Origin: Dermatophagoides farinae
Lineage: Eukaryota > Arthropoda > Arachnida > Sarcoptiformes > Pyroglyphidae
NCBI RefSeq assembly: GCF_024713945.1
Contig: NC_134679.1
Location: 2,671,001 to 2,735,000 of the forward strand
Reading direction: 5' to 3'
Length of the DNA: 64,000 nt
The position numbers and the translations under genes are program-made. This document shows positions 11,187-23,347 of this stretch, piece after piece (positions within the stretch are counted from its first letter, which is position 1; each line of letters begins with the position of its first letter). Under the pieces are notes generated by a model. The model was not told the origin of the DNA. It was given only the letters and a program-made list of their open reading frames with translations, and did not search any database.

Positions 11187-12444
11187 TCATATATTTCGGC
11201 ATACTTCACAAAACCATTCATGATTTTCGCCAGCATCGAATCCAGCACAGGAAACATGTATGGCATTCGCACCACAACGATCACAGGAGAATAGTTCCCA
11301 TTCATCATCACCATTATAATCTCGGCCACGTTCACATTTACATTCTTCAGCATCGCATTGAAATCGTACATCATCATAGGACATTTCGCCAGATAATTCC
11401 CATGTTGATTCTCTATTCGGCACGAATATTCCACCACGTTTCAATGTTGGTACAAATTTGTTCAGATCATTACAATTTGGACATTTTAAATTGAATTCAC
11501 CCTGATGATAAGCGACTTTAGACAAACATTCACGATGATAATAAGAATTACAACATTCAACATAAAGCAAATTATTATCGCGATTATCACAATTTTTGAC
11601 ATATTCTTGACACACGGTACATAATACTCGACGTTTAAATGCCGGTACCTTCAGTTTAGGCCAATGTTTTCGACAATATGATGGATATAGCTGCTGTTCC
11701 TGATGATAATGACAAAAAGCTCCATTCTGTATTCCACATGGTAAATGAAATGTTATTAAACATTCTGGTACCGAGCAACCAACTACTGCTCCTTTTTTAC
11801 CACAATATGAACACTTGAGTAATACACCTCGTCTAAGTTCTTTACGAATATCGTCAACTAGAAAACCCCAAAGACCTTCATTATGTTGGCCATTTTGACT
11901 TAGACCGGGTGAAAAATATAAACAGAAAAGATGAGCTGTGATATCATTCAAATGTCCAAGTTCACCCAACATATGGTCATCTTTATTGTTGGTGAAACAA
12001 AAATTACAAACATCTAGGATAGAAAGAAAAAATAATTAAAATCAATCTATAGAGAAATCCTTATTGATCAATCAAACCAGATGGGACTTTAGGTTTAGTC
12101 GGTGATGTTTTTGATTTTGGCTTTACTGGTGATGACCTTGGTGATGTCGATGATCTGCGTGGAGAATTAGTCAAATCTCTAGTTCGTGTTGTTGAATGAC
12201 AATTTGTTGTTGAATATTGATTTTCATTTAAATGGGAATCAGTGGATTGATGGTTCGAGGATCGAAGACGTGATGAATTTCTTCTGCGATTAGACTCTGA
12301 TGTGGGCGATGTTTTCATGTTTATCATACGATAAGATCGCAATCGTCGAAGATTTTCTTCATCGGGCAATTGAGATGATGTTGAGCTATTGCTGCTGGCC
12401 ATCGTCGACGTTGAAGTAGCTTTTGCTTTTGATCGAGTTTTCAT
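11187..12444 (-). CDS. PHF7/G2E3-like multi-PHD zinc-finger protein
   Basis: Exon 1 is 12,444-12,078 and exon 2 is 12,013-11,187; the product is 397 residues. Residues 1 to about 122 are basic, Ser/Thr/Pro-rich and disordered, with SPRRSSTSPRSSP. Then come three zinc-binding modules in the order of PHF7 and G2E3. The first is an extended PHD starting at CNFC (about residue 125), with HLFCLYFSPG, GFLVDDIRKE, CSYCGKKGAVVGC and FHLPCG. The second is a PHD/RING-like finger with CTVCQEY, ECCNSYYHREC and CPNC. The third contains CKCERGRDYNGDDEWELFSC and WFCEVC. Family members are nuclear chromatin-linked E3 ubiquitin ligases; PHF7 acts on histone H2A in the male germ line. The protein ends just after the third module and has no HECT domain, so it is of PHF7 rather than G2E3 architecture. 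The first ATG is 12,444; the frame upstream is open but has no ATG before a TAG. Confidence 0.85.
12014..12077 (-). other. 64-nt intron in the PHF7-like gene
   Basis: On the minus strand it starts GTTTGA (a weak donor) and ends TATCCTAG. Splicing makes the split codon GAT and restores the first CxxC zinc ligand pair (VCNFC), which would otherwise lie upstream of the ATG of the second open frame. The donor is non-optimal, so the exact site is less sure than the acceptor. Confidence 0.65.
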
Positions 12445-12470
12445 AATCAAAATAAAAAATCCAGGACCTA

Positions 12471-12689
12471 GGGTCCAGAACTAAATGGTTACTGTGTTAA
12501 AAGTACCAGAGAAGCAGCTACAGCAAAAAGGCGCCAACTTGCTTGGCTAGGTCGTCGTTTTATAACCGTTTCAAGTCGTGGGTATATATCGAGTGTTTAC
12601 AATGAAATTGCAGCTCGAGTCAATTGTTTTCATAACATTGTACTCAGCGATACGACCTATATGAACGATATTTTCCAATCCTTTTAAAT
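12471..12689 (+). other. Unassigned open frame between two minus-strand genes
   Basis: Starting after a TAG at 12,468-12,470, about 72 codons stay open to a TAA at 12,687-12,689. The segment has clearly higher GC than the surrounding spacers and encodes a mixed, non-repetitive sequence, for example AKRRQLAWLGRRFITVSSRG and SSVYNEIAARVNCFHNIVLS. An AATAAA follows the stop within a few bases. There is no ATG before residue 64, so if real it would be a terminal exon whose upstream exon I cannot place. The minus strand also has an open frame of about 50 codons here, so this could be chance or the relic of an insertion. I do not recognise a family. Confidence 0.3.
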
Positions 12690-12751
12690 AAATTATAATT
12701 TGAGTCAGCAATTCTGGAATTTAAATTCTGAAAATTTCTATTTAAAGTATT

Positions 12752-14611
12752 TCATTTCAATTGTTTGGTTAGATCGAAAAATTTCAGTACGTTTTCCCTT
12801 AAATAATCATTATATTCCTGCCTAATTTGTAATTTTTCTTCATGCCATTTTCCCTGCTCTATTCTATAGGTTTTTTTTGTAATATTTTCAAATTCTTCAA
12901 GTTTATGACGGAAATTTTCCACTTGTCCTGTGATCTTGAGATAATTGTCATCTTGTAGCTGCGATTCTAACCTGATGTTAATTCGTTTGAGCATTTTCAT
13001 ATGTGATTTTTGAAATTCAATTACATCGATGTGCTTTTTTCCACCTGAAAAATGTCTTTCAAAATCTGACCATTCATTTGATATGAAATTGGATATCTGC
13101 TTTTGTTGATCTATCAAAACTTGTATGATCTGATAAATTGTGTAACTTTGTCGATTCACAATGAGTTTAATGTTAAATTCCCACTTATTTGCCATGGATT
13201 TACCAAAAATAATCACTTGTTTCCAGTAATTGAACCAAGGTTTGGATGCTGATCTCAATATTGAAAATTTGTGGAAAATCTCCTGATATATCCTTTGGTT
13301 TTCTTTTCCGAGTAGCACAATAATTTGATCATCTAATGAAATAGGAAGCGAAGGCTTGAATGCAGAAAGTTTTGGGGTGGCGGGCATCTGTTGCAGCGTA
13401 GATGTGTCATTATTTAACCAAAATATTTCCATGTAAAATGATTTAATTTTGAAAAATGTTTCCTCGAAAGTTTTTCCAGAATTCAAAACTGCTACGATTT
13501 CTTGATTCAATTCAACATATGCACATTGCAATTCTGATGTGAGTAATTTCATTTTTATGTGTTGATTTTTCCAATTCATTTTTTCTAATTTAAATTGATC
13601 AAATATAGAAATCAAATTCATTTGTGCTGTTTGTAACTGCTGTTGATCGACGATCACCTGTTTGAATATAGCCATTAACGAACCGAATCGAGAAATTAAC
13701 TTCAACAAATCAGGATTCAAAAAACGTGGCCAATTTTTCCAAATTAATGAATTCGTAGACTGGTTAAAAAATAAAGGATTCATAAGAAAAATATCATTGT
13801 GAACATTTTGTTGTACAAGCCATCGTTTCAACGAAATCCAAATTGGCTGTATTGTCATCGCCGATAATTTTTCCATAGTCTTTGCCAATAATGGATCAGC
13901 AGTAGTATTATTGAAAGTAAAATTGAATAATTCATGGAGATAATAATCATTTGGTTTAACTCTTTCATCACCGACAAAATTGATGGTCGTCATTTCAATT
14001 ATGCGTAATAAATAATGATGTAAGCAAAGAAATTTTCTTCGAATTCGATCAAGAAGGACATTCAATTTCAACAGAGTTAAATTATTGTCACTATTGTTGC
14101 CTTCTATTCGTCCATCAAAAACAACGGCCGATTTGCATCCATAACTACCATATAGTTCTTCGGTTACGAAACGATAAAAATCTACTAGTTCCTGTCGTAC
14201 ACCGATTATAAATTGTTGCATTATCAATTTTTTAATATTTGAATGATTTGTCCTTTGAATTTTATTTTCTACATCATAATTATCGTCGTCTTCGTGGCCA
14301 CTCCTATTGGTGGTGTTTAATAATTGATCACATTTCCGTTGTAACCATCGATATAGGCAGCCAACAATGGCTAAACGTTTCAATAAAAAAATTTCATTTC
14401 GTTCCAATAGTCGTCGAGAATGTAATGACAATGATGTTTGATGATGATGATTATTGGTGGGCAGTTGTAAACATTTTTCAATCAATTCCAAGTATTGATA
14501 AGACTCTGATGAAAATTTTTGTGATGGCGTTTTTGTAAAGGCCAAATATTCACCATCATTACCTTGAATTAGACATAATATTTCTTGTACCTCCACCGAT
14601 AATGATGACAT
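12752..14611 (-). CDS. Gamma-tubulin complex component 3-like protein
   Basis: An uninterrupted frame of 619 codons with an ATG start. GCP3 (Grip91 in flies) is a core subunit of the gamma-tubulin small complex that nucleates microtubules at centrosomes and spindles. The order of family landmarks is kept. VQEILCLIQGNDGEYLAF (residues 8-25) matches the GCP2/GCP3 opening. ELVDFYRFVTEELYG lies near 141-155, followed by the long helical segment LTLLKLNVLLDRIRR. PIWISLKRWLVQQNVHNDIF at 256-275 corresponds to the W(I)xxGxxxDxxxEFFI block, followed by the WxxxxxRFLNPDLLKLISRFG loop. In the GRIP2 part WSDFERHF and DVIEFQKSHMKMLKRI match the C-terminal W...AHxxFLxxI signature, and the tail resembles GCP3 more than GCP2 or GCP4. 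It is shorter than vertebrate GCP3 (about 900 residues) because the N-terminal extension is missing. Divergence is high; another GCP class is possible. Confidence 0.7.
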   Translation of the reverse strand: MSSLSVEVQEILCLIQGNDGEYLAFTKTPSQKFSSESYQYLELIEKCLQLPTNNHHHQTSLSLHSRRLLERNEIFLLKRLAIVGCLYRWLQRKCDQLLNTTNRSGHEDDDNYDVENKIQRTNHSNIKKLIMQQFIIGVRQELVDFYRFVTEELYGSYGCKSAVVFDGRIEGNNSDNNLTLLKLNVLLDRIRRKFLCLHHYLLRIIEMTTINFVGDERVKPNDYYLHELFNFTFNNTTADPLLAKTMEKLSAMTIQPIWISLKRWLVQQNVHNDIFLMNPLFFNQSTNSLIWKNWPRFLNPDLLKLISRFGSLMAIFKQVIVDQQQLQTAQMNLISIFDQFKLEKMNWKNQHIKMKLLTSELQCAYVELNQEIVAVLNSGKTFEETFFKIKSFYMEIFWLNNDTSTLQQMPATPKLSAFKPSLPISLDDQIIVLLGKENQRIYQEIFHKFSILRSASKPWFNYWKQVIIFGKSMANKWEFNIKLIVNRQSYTIYQIIQVLIDQQKQISNFISNEWSDFERHFSGGKKHIDVIEFQKSHMKMLKRINIRLESQLQDDNYLKITGQVENFRHKLEEFENITKKTYRIEQGKWHEEKLQIRQEYNDYLRENVLKFFDLTKQLK

Positions 14612-17457
14612 TGCCGTTTTTGGATATTTTTTTTTTGTTTCAACACCGTTACAATATATCTGTTAAAATGTATTTATAACATGTTTGTAATGACAAAATT
14701 CGAATTTTTAAAATTCCTAAATCAAATTCGATTAAATTGTTTATGAAAATGCATAGATTTTTGAATAATTTTTTAATTTTTTGTCCTCGTTGTTTTTTTG
14801 TTAATTTGTGTTTGTGTATCATATCGATTGAAAGAAACCAGGAACAACATCAATGTCAAACTACTAATCAACAATGGCAATTTCAAAACAAAAAAAAATT
14901 ATTATTTTATCAAATATCCTTTGATCCTGTTTTTTTTTCTATCGGTCTATCAATGTTTCGATTCATAAATTACTACCTAATGTTTTTTTTTTGTTTTTTT
15001 TTACAATTTAATTTCATTTGATTATTTATTTTTTTCATTATTTCTTTTTGGTGCATTTTCATTTTCTTAATCGAAAATGAATGGTTTTACTTATTATTAT
15101 CGTTGTTTTCAATAGATTATATGGTGAAAGTAATAATTATATTGGTGCAACAACAACAACAACAACAACAACAAAAAACGATAATAATAAGAAAATACAA
15201 TTGTATTTCAAATTACAATCATCATCTTGAAAAAAAATAATTTTTGTTTGTTTGTTTTGTTTTGATTTGATTTGAAACAAAAACAGTAATGAAAAGGAAA
15301 TATAAACGATTCGAATATATATTCGAACGCAAATATATTTTCGAAAAAAAAACTCACAAGATATGGTATTATTAATTTAATTAACATAAAATTACACGCG
15401 CCAATCAATACAGTGTGTGTGTGTGTGTGTGTGTTTGACTCTTTGACTTTTTTTTATCTGTTTATTATCATTATTATCGCTACATTATCATATATACCGT
15501 TTGATTATGATGATTACTAGGTAAAAATGGATTACAATTGTTGTTTTTGTTCATCTGTTGTTTCTCTCTCTCTCTCTCTTTCCATAGATATACACACGTG
15601 TATATATAAATCTTCATTTTTTTTCATTCATAATGAAAGATTTACCTGTTTTTTCTATTCCAAATGCGTATAGTATTTTTACTACCATATTGTACAACTT
15701 TATTCTTTCTTTTTTTCATGTTAATCATTGTAATTCGTAGGTGTGTGTTTTTGAGTAAAATGTGTGTAAGCATGTATGTATTTTTGCCCATATCATTGAT
15801 ACAATTAAGTAATTGTGTGTATATTTGTGCGTTTGATTTTAGCATAATTTCTTCGTAACTCGATCTTTACGTATTTATGTTCCAAAAATTTTGGTGCATA
15901 TTTCAGCTGTTGTTGTTGTTGCTGTTGCTGCTGTTTTCTTGTTGGCTACAATCCAACCGATATCGATCAATCGATCAAACCAAAAAAATATACAAAACCA
16001 TACGAAGAAAAGAAACAAAAAAAAACGATTGGCCAAAAAATAACAATTCGTCATTTCAAATTGAAAAAAAATAATATAAAACATAATGTCCATTCAACCA
16101 TGGAAAACAAGTAAAAATTTTGTGAGTGTGTGTGTGTGTGTGTGTTGTAAATATCTATAAATGATTCGGTTGCCATTTTTTTTTGTCTGTTATTTGGTTC
16201 GACTTTATTAGACATTTCTTGTTGTTGTTGTTGTTGTTCAATTTTGATGGATGTTACATTGTATGTATATATACACATACTATACAATGATCGTCATCGT
16301 TATTTTATATGGTATTGGTAGTCGTTTGTTGTTGTAACGGGAAATCCTAATACATTATTGGTCGGAACAACATCAACAACAACCATAATAATAATAACCA
16401 CTTAGAAAGTTTTTTTTTTCTTTTTTTGGCTATAACTTTTGGTAAATAATAACATTGTTGTGTGTGTGTGTGTATAAACATGGTATCAATCCGCGTTTGA
16501 GTTTGTTGTTGATTCGGTTTTGGCTCCAATTTTTTTTTATTTCTATAAAAGAAAGAAAAAAGTTTGTTATTACGATCCATATGATATTATATGTTTATTA
16601 TTTGTGTTAGAATGCAACAACAAAAAAAACTTGGCAATTCATTCTTTGGTTGGATTTTTGTTTTTTTTTTTTTTTTAGTTCGTTCCGCTTTCGCGTTTTG
16701 TAATGTGACAATAATCATAATGTGGCCGTTATATATTGGTTATTACAACAACAACAACAACAACAAAAAGGCTTTTAAATGTTGTTTATTATGTGTTTGT
16801 TTCTATGTTTTTTTTTTTGGTGCATCGACAAAGTTTGTCCTGTGATCCATGATGATTTTTATTTCTATTTGGTTAATTTTTTTTTTAATCTAAATTATTT
16901 CCATTGATTTGTTGAGAATGTAAATGAAAAAAAATCATAAATATGAGAATGAGAATCAGTGAGTGAAAAAAAAGTAGTGTAGGATGGAAAATCTTGGCCA
17001 GATGGAATTTTTTTTTTCATTTGCTTTCTTGAAACAATACTTACAATGTACTTCCTACTGATGATGATGATCATTTATTCGTATGAACGGTTGAGAATTT
17101 TTTGTTAAAATTGGCAACTTTCATTTTTTTTTTTTGTTTTGTTTACAGATCATGGAGGTCGTGGTGAAACACTGGAAAAAAAACATTCTTTATTCAAATA
17201 GAAAAACAACTTTGACATTGCCAATTTGTTTGACATTATTATTTGTAATAATTTAATATATATTCGCCTACACACACACACACATACATCCACGAATACG
17301 AATATAAAAACGCAGATGTCTATGTTTGAAAGACATCCATAGCCGTATCATCATCATCATCATTTATGAATGAAAAAAAAATTGAATAAAAATGACCATC
17401 GACATGTTTAATTTAGCGTAATTTTTTTTTCTCTTCAAAATTCGGTTGTTGCTTGTA

Positions 17458-17479
17458 TTTTTTTTTTTTTTTTTTTTTT
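17458..17479. repeat. Poly-T tract (about 22)
   Basis: Uninterrupted T run in non-coding DNA. Confidence 0.85.
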
Positions 17480-18411
17480 GTTTCATACATGGATCAACAC
17501 ACATACCACACACAGCAATAATAATTCTTAGAATAATAGTGACAGCAATGAATCAAATGCAACAAAGCAAAACAACAGCAAACAGAAAGCAAAAAAAAAA
17601 ATTAAAGCCATATTAATTATGGCTTTTCTTTTCTTGAATTAAGGATTTTCATATTTTTCCAGTATTATTATTATTATTATTAATACAAGAACAAAAATAT
17701 CACAGCAACTTGGACATTTGATAGAAAAATTTGCTAATATTAATTATTATCAAGATATAAAATTGTATAATCCATGTAGATTATTTTTTTTTTGGCTTTT
17801 TCAAAATTAATTCCTTTCCATTTATTCTCAAATGTACAGTTTTTTTCTTTTGTTTTTTTTTCTGTGTAAATTTTATCATCATCATCATCGCCAATGATTA
17901 CAATTTGATTTTGATTAATATCCAAGAAATTTCTATAATAATAACCGAAAACTACAAATCAAACAAATGATGATGACATTTTTTCGTTTGATTTTCATCC
18001 AATCTTCATGTAATATGTAATAATTTATTGCTCTAGATCACATCCGTTTCGGTGGTGGTTGTGATTTGATTGAATGTTTTTCCTTAAAGACAATGGTTGT
18101 TCTTCTTGTAATAATTTATTTGTTTGTTTTCTTCCTTGTGGGTATTGTTCTTATTGTTTTGTGTGTGTGTGTGTGTGTGTTGTTACACACCAATCAATCA
18201 ATCAATCAATCAGTTCATTTCTGTTGTCTTTATTTATTCTTATTTTTTTCATTTCTTAATAATTGGTTTTGTTTTTTTTCTCTCTCAATTGATTTGTGTG
18301 TGTGTGTGTTTGTGTGAAAATTAATTTCATATTTCCCAAAATAGAATTTTTCTACCAAATTGCATGGTCGTCTAATGAGAAAAAAAATAGCGAAAAATTT
18401 GTATTATCAAA

Positions 18412-18437
18412 TCATGATGATGATGATGATGATGATG
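18412..18437. repeat. (ATG)n microsatellite
   Basis: About eight to nine TGA/ATG units. Confidence 0.85.
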
Positions 18438-18930
18438 TTTGGTGTTTGTTCCCATAAATAAATGGTGAAAAATTTTTTCACCCAATTTTGATTTTTCTCT
18501 TGTTTTTCTCACTATTATTGATTGATTTTTCATATAAAAAATATCGATATATATCTATTTATCAATATTGTGTTGGCAAATTTTATGTGTAGGTGTGTGT
18601 GTGTGTGTCTGTTTTCTTTACATTTCATTTTATTTATTGTTTGCAGCATATTCTATTATATCAAACACTGGTGATAATCACTGATAATTGGTCACATTTC
18701 TTACAGATTCTAGTTTGTTTTTTGTAAACACCATCATCATCATCATCAACAATCTGTAGATGACAGTAGCAATTATTAAAGATTCAAATAATTTGTGAAT
18801 TTATATGAAATTATTAAAATTGACTGATTTATTTTTTTTGTTGTCTTGTTTATTATGTTTTTTCTTTGGGTTGTGTTGTTAACGTTGTTATTGCCTCCCA
18901 TTTTTTTTCTGATTCAAATTTTTTTTATTG

Positions 18931-18953
18931 TTTTTTTTTTTTTTTTTTTTTTT
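18931..18953. repeat. Poly-T tract (23)
   Basis: Uninterrupted T run, preceded by two shorter T-rich blocks within 60 bp. Confidence 0.85.
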
Positions 18954-19823
18954 GCTACGGCTGACTCCATTTAACAAACAAACAAACAAACACACTCATA
19001 ACATGGCATTGTTTTTTTTTTCTTTCTAATTTACTATACGAAATGTATATTTATCATTGTCTCTGTTTTTATTTTCTTCTTATAATTTTAATTTAAACTT
19101 TTGAACTGAAAATAAATTGTTGAAGTTTATAATTTTCGTTCTAATTGTCCTGTTGTTGTTGTTGATGATGTTTGTGGTGTTTTACATTTGAGAAAAACGC
19201 TTAATGGGTGTGCTTGCTTGTTTTTTTTTGTTTTGTTTTTTGTTTTATTTTGAAGCTACTGGACTGAATGCTCTAAATTGTTTGGAATGGAAAAAAATTT
19301 TTTTTCTTCATTATGTGTTTATTGGTTAATAATAAGAAAATATTGCTTTTTTGGGATTTTCTCTCTTTCTCTCTCAAAGTGTTCTGAGGGTATTGTTTTT
19401 TTTTGTTGTTTACTGTGGCAGTTTTATTACGATTTTTTATTTCCATCATCGTTATTGTTGTTGTTGTCGTCGTCGTTGATACCAATTAAATGAATAAATT
19501 TCCATTGTATATTTCAATGAAAAAAAAGGAAACGAAATGAAAAAAAAACAACAAAACGGAAACAAAATTCTACTGTTATTGAAGAATTTAGATATCATAT
19601 GATTTTTGTTTTGTTTTTTTATGTCCATAATACACCGTGTTGTCATCATCAATATCATGTGGATAATTAAATTTTATTTCTGTGGAATTTTCTTGAGGTT
19701 CAAAACTGAAAGAAAACAAAAAAAAAACAAAACAAAATAATGTAATCAAATGTTTGCTCGAATGAAACCCAATAATGTAAATTTGCCAACAGCAATAGTG
19801 AGAAAATTCAATTCAATTCGATT

Positions 19824-19846
19824 GTTTTTTTTTTTTTTTTTTTTTT
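19824..19846. repeat. Poly-T tract (about 22)
   Basis: A third long T run within 2.5 kb. There is no poly(A)-tailed retroposon body beside it that I can recognise. Confidence 0.8.
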
Positions 19847-22800
19847 GGTTGTGATTTTTTTTTCTACCACACACACAACGACAACAGGCAACACATTAAC
19901 CTCTCTAATGTATTTCAATATTCATAATGAGAATTTGATTGTCAACTGAACAAAAACAAAAAATTTCAATCTACTCTTTCATTCAATTTAGATTCAATTG
20001 AAAATGTTATTCGTTCGTGTGTATTTTTTTTTCATTGAAAATAGATTGTTTTTCTCAAATAAATGACAACTTGAGAATGGGTTCAATATGGTCAAATAAA
20101 AAAAAACAGAGATTGAATCTTAACATATTCGGTATGTATGTGAATATAATTGGATATCACTTGTAGCTATATGGATTTATGTTGTATACAGAAATAGCAA
20201 TGTTTATAATGAACATTGTCATCGTCATCATCATCTTCATCATCATATCAAACATATTATGATGTTCATATATACAATTTTAAAATTATAAAAAAAAGTA
20301 AATAAGGTCGTCATTTTCATCATTCACTATATAATAGTTTTGGGTTCATATGTTGTTTATGTATTTCTGTATATATATATATAATATGTGATCCCATTTC
20401 GAATTTGTTACATTGAAATTGTCGTGTCCATTTTTTCCGTCATATTTTTACGTACAATAATCATTATTATATTATGAATGGAAACAAAAATTTTTTTTTT
20501 GATGGTGATAGTATGTCACATACAGGGAGAAAGAAAAAGACCCAATAATAATAACAATAATATTTATGATGATCCGGTTATATTAATGATTATAATCTAA
20601 TCTATACAATGAAATAATGAATGAATGTTTGTTTGTTTGTTCGTTTCGTTTTGTGTGTGTTGTGAATGTTCAGCTGATAATTGAGAATTTTTTTTTTCAT
20701 CCTCTAATTTTCTTTAGTTATATTGTCACATACATACAGGTCACTTTTTTTTCTCTGTCCACTTCAAATGGACTAAAGAGATTTATTATAATGATGATGA
20801 TTATCATGGCGGCGTCTGCTATGATGATGATGATATTCAAATCTAAATTTAATTCATTTTTTTTTAAAAGTTTGTTTTCAACAACGACAACAACAACAAC
20901 GATAACAAAAGGATGTTTTTTCAGCCATGATGATGATGATGGTAATTTTTTGTGACTAATTTGAATAGAATTGCCATCTTATGATGATAGTGATTAGATG
21001 ACCAGATGAAATTTAAATTTCTCTCTTCTCCCCTTCTCCATTCGTTTATCATTATCGAAATGATTTTAGGCTATTCAAAATTCACCAAAAAAGTAGAAAA
21101 CTGTGGAACCAAGAAAATAAAATAAAATAAGTTGTTGAAAATGTTCCAGCCGAAAAAATTCATTCAATTTGATTTAAAACCATTATATATATTGAGTAGA
21201 AAATAATTGAAAAATACTTCAACAATATTGATCAGCAATAAGTTGAAAATTGAACAATTTTTTTTCTGTTGACAATCGATTGTTTTTGAAAAGTTTTTTA
21301 GTTTCATCAAGTGAAAACAGCAACAGACAGAAAAAAAGAAAGACAAAAAAAACTGGAAACTGGAAAAACAAAACTTTGAATTGTTCTCGATCATTGGTGA
21401 TATTTTTTTTTTGACTTCTCTTCAAACTGACAATGATATGGAATATAATATTACTTTATTCAAGTGAATCATTTTATTTCCGATAAATTTTGAAACAAAA
21501 ACAAAAACGTAATGTTTTTATCCAGATCAGTGCTTCAATAATGTTTTCATAAGAATTCAAATGACAAGAATTTATTGTGATTGTTTATGTCAGTTATTTT
21601 TTTTCTAAATTTAATACTTGAGGTTAAATGAAAATCAAAAACCAACAAACTTTATAAATTTTGCAATAATATTTGAAATTCAATCTTTTCGGAATCAACA
21701 GAAATGAAAAACACTCACATAAATAAGAGGGAAGAAAACCAAGGGAAAAAGCAAAAGATTGACATCTTTTGTAAATCCTGAATTACAAAACAACAGTATG
21801 TTGTTATTGTTGGTCGTTTGTGTTGATTATGATGATGATGTTGAAAACGGTTATGTATCAAAAATCAGATAAACATTTAGTGAAATTCTTGGACATGAAT
21901 GTAAACGGTGTTCAATTACACTAATGTACAAACATGATGATGATGTTTGACTGTTTTTTTTGAATCTTCATTTTATTATTATTTAGATTACATCTAACAA
22001 TGAAGACTGGGAAAAAAAGTTTCAAAACATTCGTTGATCCGATTTTGACTATTTTTTTATGACATCTGTTCAAAGGAGGATAATTTTTTCCACTCACTAT
22101 CCGATTCTTTGTGAAAACAAAAAAAAAAGTAGAAAAAATTCATTAATTTTAATACCAGTAAAAAAGCCAAACAAAACACAAGTTGAAAAAAAGATACCTT
22201 GAAATAAAATTCGAACAAATTCGTTAGAAAATTTTGAAGTTAAATCTTGAATTTGTGAAAAAAAATATTCAAATCAAATATCAGCATTAAATCTCTTTAT
22301 TTTCATTTTACTTTTTCTCTTTTTTTCCAATGATTCTGACTAGAGTTTCGCAATTCGTTGACAAATTGATTGTTCAGTTAAAAATCATTCGTTACATTTT
22401 TGTTAATCTGGTTCCGAGAAAATCACAAATGTAATTGAAGCAATTTTAAATTGAACAACACAATCGCATAGTCCATTCAATATAAAAAAAACTGTGCATT
22501 AAATTTAAATTAGATCAGATTAAGATAATTATTATATCATTCTCATAATTAATGCATTGTAGTGAAGTTGTCGTTTAATTTTTTTTTTTGTTCTGGAACC
22601 AAGCAAAACACATGGCACACACACATGGATCATCGATCTATTCAAAGAAAAACCATAAAAAAAACAATAAATAATACAAAAATCAATATTAATAAGAAAA
22701 TAGCAACAATGACGACAATGATTTGCACTCTGTTTTGTTGTTGTCAAAAATATTGCGAATGAAGAAGAAGTAGATGATTTTTTTTCTATATATTCATGCC

Positions 22801-23290
22801 GTCCAGATGATGATGATGATGATGATCACGAAAATTTTTTTCTTTCTTTTTTACTTTTAAAAAAAACACAAAGTAAAAAAAACTGCTCATATGACGACCT
22901 CGTGTTTTTTTCTCGTGAATCTAATACACAATATTTCAAAGTATTACAATGGTTTTTTTTTCGATTATATAAATGATAATGAAATCATACAGTCATATAT
23001 TGTACAAATACTATTATGAGAACTTAATTAAAGAAAAAAAATTAAATAAAGTCATTGTTGTTGACATTAAAATTGAAAAGAAATTACATTAAATCTTTAT
23101 TAAACTGAAAGAAAAACGGGAAAAAATGAAGAAAAATGTCATGTTCAAAATTCAAAGAATAAAATGAAAAATTTTCCATTGAAATGAATCAAATATAGAC
23201 CTGATTATATTGTGTTGGATCAATATTTGTGGCATACAATTTAAATCAAACAACAGACAGACAGGGTAGAGAGAAAAAAAACAAGAAAAA

Positions 23291-23347
23291 CAACGCCCAA
23301 TAAAAACCAGGTAACCGGTTTTTATTTGTCATTCTATTGAGGCGTTG
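23291..23347. repeat. Compound hairpin sequence
   Basis: Inner arms AATAAAAACC (23,299-23,308) and GGTTTTTATT (23,317-23,326) are perfect complements around an 8-nt loop, itself a GGT/ACC mini-palindrome. Outer arms CAACGCC (23,291-23,297) and GGCGTTG (23,341-23,347) are also perfect complements and enclose the inner stem. The result is a two-level stem of 57 nt with unusually high GC in its outer stem for this region. Confidence 0.6.

Larger units (their letters stand above)
14612..23290. other. Gene-poor AT-rich tract
   Basis: No open frame here shows a domain or mixed composition. Contents are poly-T runs, (CAA)n at about 15,148-15,174, (GT)n at 15,412-15,434, (TTG)n near 15,908 and 16,219, and many short (GAT)n arrays. 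A possible splice-acceptor context followed by a 34-codon frame occurs at 17,152. The tract could be intron or intergenic regulatory DNA. Confidence 0.55.

Noticed and set aside
17604-17626. Stem-loop followed by T-rich sequence, like a bacterial terminator
   Set aside because: AAAGCCATA/TATGGCTTT is a perfect 9-bp stem, but the window is eukaryotic and no gene precedes it, so a Rho-independent terminator makes no sense.
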